Source: Armatimonadota bacterium | Lineage (GTDB): Bacteria; Armatimonadota; Fimbriimonadia; Fimbriimonadales; Fimbriimonadaceae | Length of the DNA stretch: 64,000 nt | Reading direction: 5' to 3' | NCBI GenBank assembly: GCA_023392285.1 | Contig: JAEVZK010000091.1 | Location: 6,065 to 70,064 of the forward strand | Shown here: one piece after another, positions 60,630 through 64,000 of the stretch | Numbering within the stretch: the stretch's first letter is position 1 | How the letters are laid out: every line of letters begins with the position of its first letter | Program-made: the position numbers and the translations under genes | Notes under the pieces: model-generated | The model's database searches: none | What the model saw: the letters and a program-made list of their open reading frames with translations, nothing else | Told to the model about the DNA's origin: nothing

Positions 60630-61115
60630 ATGGAGAACCGAGCCATTCATCCAAGCACGCGAATCGGGCACGTCCACCTTCGCGTGGCGAACTTAGATCG
60701 TGCACTTGCCTTCTATCATGGGATTTTGGGGTTTGGCCTGACGCAGCGCTATGGAGAAAGTGCAGTCTTCCTGTCTGCTGGGAGTTACCACCATCACATC
60801 GGCTTGAATACCTGGGAGAGCTTGGGCGGCTCTCCGCCCGCGCCTGGCACGACAGGGCTCTTCCACCTTGCGATCCTGTACCCAACGCGAGCCGAGCTTG
60901 CAGACGCCCTGCGGCGCCTGACTGAGGCCGGATGGCCACTCGATGGCGCATCGGATCACGGAGTGAGCGAAGCGCTTTATCTACGCGATCCCGATTCAAA
61001 CGGTGTGGAACTCTATTGGGACAGGCCTGAATCGGAATGGCCCCGAGACGCCGAGGGAAATTTGGCGATGTTTACGCGTCCTCTCGACCTGCGCGGATTG
61101 CTGGCTGAATTTTAG
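60630..61115 (+). CDS. VOC-family dioxygenase-like protein (CatE-like)
   Basis: 161 aa from ATG 60630 (CAGGAG upstream). It is a glyoxalase/extradiol fold: GHVHLRVANLDRALAFYHGI and GFGLTQRYGESAVFLSAG, SYHHHIGLNTWESLGG, GLFHLAILYPTRAELADALR, SEALYLRDPDSNGVELYWDR. Metal ligands of the family (H in GHVHLRV, H in LFHLAI, E in VELYW) are present. The sequence resembles catechol 2,3-dioxygenase-like (CatE) proteins that help cells resist quinones. Paired with the divergent quinone/FMN reductase, this hints at a shared role in quinone or diazo-compound detoxification (inference). Confidence 0.9.
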   Translation: MENRAIHPSTRIGHVHLRVANLDRALAFYHGILGFGLTQRYGESAVFLSAGSYHHHIGLNTWESLGGSPPAPGTTGLFHLAILYPTRAELADALRRLTEAGWPLDGASDHGVSEALYLRDPDSNGVELYWDRPESEWPRDAEGNLAMFTRPLDLRGLLAEF

Positions 61116-61189
61116 AGGCGAGCCCCTCCCATTTGACCCAGTTGATTGGCGAAGGAGCGACGGATTTCCATTTCATACTGTAGCAAGGT

Positions 61190-61522
61190 ATGGTGATGGA
61201 AAACATGTACGTGTTCACGGATAACGCCTTCCTCAGCATCGTCGCGCATGAGTTCGACGAGCGACTTCTGGAGGTTCGCGGGCAGTATCCTGGGGACATC
61301 GAGCGTACATTCCCCGAAGCGGAGGTCGCCTTCAATGCGGACGATGAATTCCCCTACTGCACCGCGATCCAACGAGACCGGGTAGCAGAGCGGATCGCTC
61401 TCCGGGTGCAGCATGTCGGCTACCATTCCTTCAATCCGCTTTCCGAAGAGCCTTGGAGGCAGGACGTGTATTCGAAGGTGGTGGAGGCAGTGAAGTCCGA
61501 AAGCGGGCCGATTCCAAACTAA
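61190..61522 (+). CDS. Small protein of unknown function
   Basis: A 110-aa acidic protein (MYVFTDNAFLSIVAHEFDER; GQYPGDIERTFPEAEVAFNA). No family recognised. Starts at 61190, 61196 or 61205 are possible; AAGG at 61184 best fits 61196. No signal peptide or membrane helix. It stands alone between the VOC gene and the frameshifted secreted-protein gene. Confidence 0.5.
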   Translation: MVMENMYVFTDNAFLSIVAHEFDERLLEVRGQYPGDIERTFPEAEVAFNADDEFPYCTAIQRDRVAERIALRVQHVGYHSFNPLSEEPWRQDVYSKVVEAVKSESGPIPN

Positions 61523-61573
61523 TTTTTCCGATCTGCCGGTTTTCTGAAGAACTGTGATATGGTTTAGTTAGCC

Positions 61574-61918
61574 ATGTCGCTGCAAACAATGACGTTACCC
61601 TCGGTTCAGGCCTGGAAATGTGCGGTTCTAGCCGTTACTCTCTTGATCTTTGCTTTCGGCGGAATGAAAGCTTCGCCCAGCGTAGCATTTGGCATCACCG
61701 GAGGAGGCACGACCGGATCGGGAGGAGGGACGAGTTCAACACCCCACTGGGATGTGACCTACACAGTGTCTAATGACACCAGCGAAACCGATGGCCCAGG
61801 TGGCGATTGGGTTGCCGCTTGGACGTCCCCATTCAATTCTGGCGGAGCAAACTCTGGGGCGGCGGACCGATTCTATTCACCCTCGGATACGGCACCGCGA
61901 ATACCAGCGGAGAGGTGA
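61574..61918 (+). CDS. N-terminal part of a secreted protein, frame-shifted relative to 61807-63216
   Basis: A 114-aa reading frame with a signal-like helix (KCAVLAVTLLIFAFGGMKAS), then a Gly/Thr/Ser-rich stretch and HWDVTYTVSNDTSETDGPGG, WVAAWTSPFNSGG. From about residue 96 (ADRFYSPSDT) the sequence stops looking like protein and the frame closes, while the -1 frame continues the same beta-rich, Gly/Thr/Ser style. A single -1 shift in the GGGG/GCGGCGG stretch near 61856-61866 would join the two into one ~545-aa protein. Confidence 0.6.
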   Translation: MSLQTMTLPSVQAWKCAVLAVTLLIFAFGGMKASPSVAFGITGGGTTGSGGGTSSTPHWDVTYTVSNDTSETDGPGGDWVAAWTSPFNSGGANSGAADRFYSPSDTAPRIPAER

Positions 61919-63216
61919 CCGCCCATTTTTCTTGGAATGGTGGCAGCGCAAATCTCGATCCTCCAGAGGCAGTGATCGTTGAGGAACGCTCCATAGCCTC
62001 GTGGACGGGTGACTCGGGTACGTGCGACTGCGGCTTGGAAGTGGTGGATTCTCACAACGTGAGCGGGCAAAGTGGAGACGAATCTGGACTCCGATGGACG
62101 GTGAAAGAGAACCCAGGCGCGAGCTTTACTCTCACTTCCTCATGCTCGATGTCGGCGAGCGTTGCAGTCGCTCAAGGTTCACCAAACCATTTTTACGGAA
62201 GCTGTTCGGTGACCTATACCGCCACCCCCCACGATGTACGGCTCGTTCTTGCCGGAGGAAAGCTGGACGCGCCCGGAACGAGCTACCTCATTGGACAGCG
62301 TCTAACCGGCACAGTCGATTCGGCGTACCCGATCGCCTCTCAAACCTGGTCCGTCTCAGGCGGCGATCCGTTTAAGAGCTTCGATCATGATTATGTCGGC
62401 GGGGCTTTGTATTCATACGGGCACCGTGTCAATCTAAATTCTTCAGATCTGTCCGCATCGTCGCTTGTGTGTAGTTTCGCCAAACCTGCGAGCTGTACTG
62501 TCAGCTGCCAATTACACCTCACCCTGCCGGAGCTAAACCCTAGCGGAGGCTTGGCTCTGACCGTGGGAAAGCAAACCAGCGCGGTTGCTCCAACGTCAAC
62601 TCTTGTAATCGCTGACGGTCGGGTCCAACTAATCAACCCAAGTTCCCGCAGCGGTGCCTTCATTGGTGTTTATAATGCAAGTCCTCCGTCCAGTCCGGTA
62701 ATAGGAATTAATTGGACAGGCAACGCTACAAGCCCATCCGGTTATGGTTCCGGGGGTGGCTGGTTATACCTCCAATTGATTACGCTCGGTTCAAACCGAT
62801 TTACGCCTCCAACTACGACGGAAAGCGAGCAATGCGGAAGTGGTACGACTTGGTGGACGAATGGCTTAGATTCCACCTACCCCTATGAGCCGCTAGATGA
62901 TGGAGTAAACAGTCTGTTCTCAAGTGGGACCGATGGTTTTGCGGAAGATCATCCAAATTTCGCCTTAGATGCTCCTGCCACCTCTTACACCGCTTCTCAA
63001 TCTTTTGAGGATTACATGATGTTCTTGCCTCCCGGTGCCGGCAGTCAGCTTGTTCCATTGAAAAAATTTACTTGGAGCTGGGGAGGATTGGCATCTTGGA
63101 ACGGGACAGCTTGGTCGCTGAGTAGCCCAAGTCACAGTTCCACCACCCCCGTTGACTATCCACCTTTTCCCGATTGGGGTCGGCTGGTTAAATCGTCAAA
63201 TATCACATTCAGATAA
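61807..63216 (+). CDS. Main part of a secreted Thr/Ser/Gly-rich beta protein (downstream of a -1 frameshift)
   Basis: The protein-like part starts near 61864 (GGGPILFTLGYGTANTSGEV), directly after the point where the upstream frame fails. It is rich in Thr, Ser, Gly and Trp with cysteine pairs (TCDCGLEVVDS; SCSMSAS; CSFAKPASCTVSCQL), suiting an exported beta-sandwich protein with disulphides. No domain recognised; no catalytic motif. It may be a pseudogene, a programmed frameshift, or a sequencing indel in a G run. The TAATG link to the next gene (63216) suggests an operon. Confidence 0.6.
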   Translation: MGCRLDVPIQFWRSKLWGGGPILFTLGYGTANTSGEVTAHFSWNGGSANLDPPEAVIVEERSIASWTGDSGTCDCGLEVVDSHNVSGQSGDESGLRWTVKENPGASFTLTSSCSMSASVAVAQGSPNHFYGSCSVTYTATPHDVRLVLAGGKLDAPGTSYLIGQRLTGTVDSAYPIASQTWSVSGGDPFKSFDHDYVGGALYSYGHRVNLNSSDLSASSLVCSFAKPASCTVSCQLHLTLPELNPSGGLALTVGKQTSAVAPTSTLVIADGRVQLINPSSRSGAFIGVYNASPPSSPVIGINWTGNATSPSGYGSGGGWLYLQLITLGSNRFTPPTTTESEQCGSGTTWWTNGLDSTYPYEPLDDGVNSLFSSGTDGFAEDHPNFALDAPATSYTASQSFEDYMMFLPPGAGSQLVPLKKFTWSWGGLASWNGTAWSLSSPSHSSTTPVDYPPFPDWGRLVKSSNITFR

Positions 63217-64000
63217 TGAAAAACACAACATTAGCTCTAATATTTACTGTTTTGCTTCCGTTATTTACAGGATTAGCAAGCGCTCAGCACAACAACGGAC
63301 ACGATGATCCAGCGACGCGGGAATGGCTGAAGGCGGCCCAAAAAACTGTAAACGAAAGCTCAAGGCTAGTGATGTTAGGTCGCGAGCTTCTGAATGGCGG
63401 AAAGCTTGGGGAATCTCTACTCAGATGCGATGAAGCGCAACGGATTCTCGATGAGGCACACATCAGTGGTGGGTACGGAATAGCCGAATTGTACGCAGAG
63501 ATATACCTTGCTCGCGGCAACTTTACCCTCGTTATCGAGCAAGCTGCAAAGGCGAAAAGGAAGGATGCGTCTCGCCTGAGAATGACTGAGGCTATTGCAC
63601 TTGCGATGTCTGGCAAGTTGCGCGAAGCGAAAAAAATTGTTCTTGCCGCTGTCGGAACAATTGAAGGCTCCAGCGACCTTCGAAAAGCCAATTCACTTTG
63701 GGAACTCCCAATTGACCGCGGCGAAGACAAGGATTACATTATCGCGACGGCTTACCTAATCAGGGGGCTCTCTAACGAAATACCGGACGAGCTTGCGTTG
63801 CCGCAGAACGACTATCGGGAAGCAATCAAATTTGCACCGCGAAGTCCCTCCGTCTATCTTCCATACTGCATGTGGCTATACCTGCACGAAAAGCCCGAAG
63901 AAGCAAAGGCGGTTCTGGCGAAAGCCAAAGCTATTGCAAAAGATAAAAGAACGCAAGCGTGGCTTGAAACGATGGGAAAGATGCTTCGATCGCAGCACGG
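63216..64000 (+). CDS. Secreted TPR-like protein (3' end beyond window)
   Basis: The frame from ATG 63216 (sharing one base with the upstream TAA) is open to the last base, giving at least 261 aa. Signal peptide NTTLALIFTVLLPLFTGLAS. Then helical pairs with TPR spacing: DEAQRILDEAHISGGYGIAE, LYAEIYLARGNFTLVIEQAA, TEAIALAMSGKLREAKKIVL, YREAIKFAPRSPSVYLPYCM, YLHEKPEEAKAVLAKAKAIA. TPR scaffolds bind other proteins, here outside the cytoplasm. Cotranscribed with the secreted beta protein. Confidence 0.7.
   Translation, partial: MKNTTLALIFTVLLPLFTGLASAQHNNGHDDPATREWLKAAQKTVNESSRLVMLGRELLNGGKLGESLLRCDEAQRILDEAHISGGYGIAELYAEIYLARGNFTLVIEQAAKAKRKDASRLRMTEAIALAMSGKLREAKKIVLAAVGTIEGSSDLRKANSLWELPIDRGEDKDYIIATAYLIRGLSNEIPDELALPQNDYREAIKFAPRSPSVYLPYCMWLYLHEKPEEAKAVLAKAKAIAKDKRTQAWLETMGKMLRSQH

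Overview
This is a chromosomal segment of about 57% GC (estimated by eye) from a free-living diderm bacterium. The gene content best suits an Armatimonadota (Fimbriimonadia-like) organism: fused or novel secreted proteins with no familiar relatives, type IV-like prepilins, caspase-family peptidases with DUF4384 tails, and an outer-membrane beta-barrel beside housekeeping genes in no conserved order. The lineage is an inference from style; no rRNA is present to prove it.

Positions 1-13 kb are ordinary chromosome: the end of a PrcB-like protein, a TrmH/SpoU methyltransferase, a MarR regulator, a leftward group (secreted LVIVD-repeat protein, HIT protein, FAD reductase), a lone sdhA-type flavoprotein, pdxS, a GYF-domain membrane protein, a rhomboid-like membrane protein, ribosomal protein bL25 with a clear promoter and terminator, and a 695-aa protein of unknown function. 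Between pdxS and sdhA lie two copies of a ~137-bp element with nested inverted repeats.

Positions 13.2-46.4 kb form one rightward gene train ending at a strong terminator (46372). It encodes a contractile injection system (CIS) of the phage-tail-like (eCIS) type: sheath, tube, tail-assembly protein, DUF6760-like peptide, a 2140-aa DUF4157 protein, a second tube protein, a 1164-aa low-complexity protein, LysM baseplate protein, gp27/gp5-like spike, PAAR tip, gp25, baseplate J, tail protein I, and a DUF4159-tailed protein. It runs on without a large gap into two big single-pass membrane proteins, a secreted caspase, a secreted LysM/SH3/NlpC-P60 hydrolase, a secreted caspase homologue that has lost both catalytic residues, and a secreted TPR protein. 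No AAA+ ATPase, tail terminator or conventional tape measure is recognisable in the window. My reading (inference) is a CIS tied to the producing cell's envelope by the two membrane proteins, with a periplasmic peptidase/peptidoglycan module, rather than a freely released particle. Several gaps inside the train hold + strand hairpins that could set the expression steps between sheath, tube and later genes.

Positions 46.4-64 kb return to chromosome: DedA and UbiB-family proteins, a small beta-barrel, GNAT acetyltransferase, dnaA (divergent from thiN), a sodium/solute symporter, FHA protein, purM, tRNA-Lys(TTT), a prepilin-like operon of four genes, infA, an FMN reductase with an unusual N-terminal extension, a VOC dioxygenase-like protein, a small unknown, a secreted protein split by a -1 frameshift, and the start of a secreted TPR-like protein that runs off the window.
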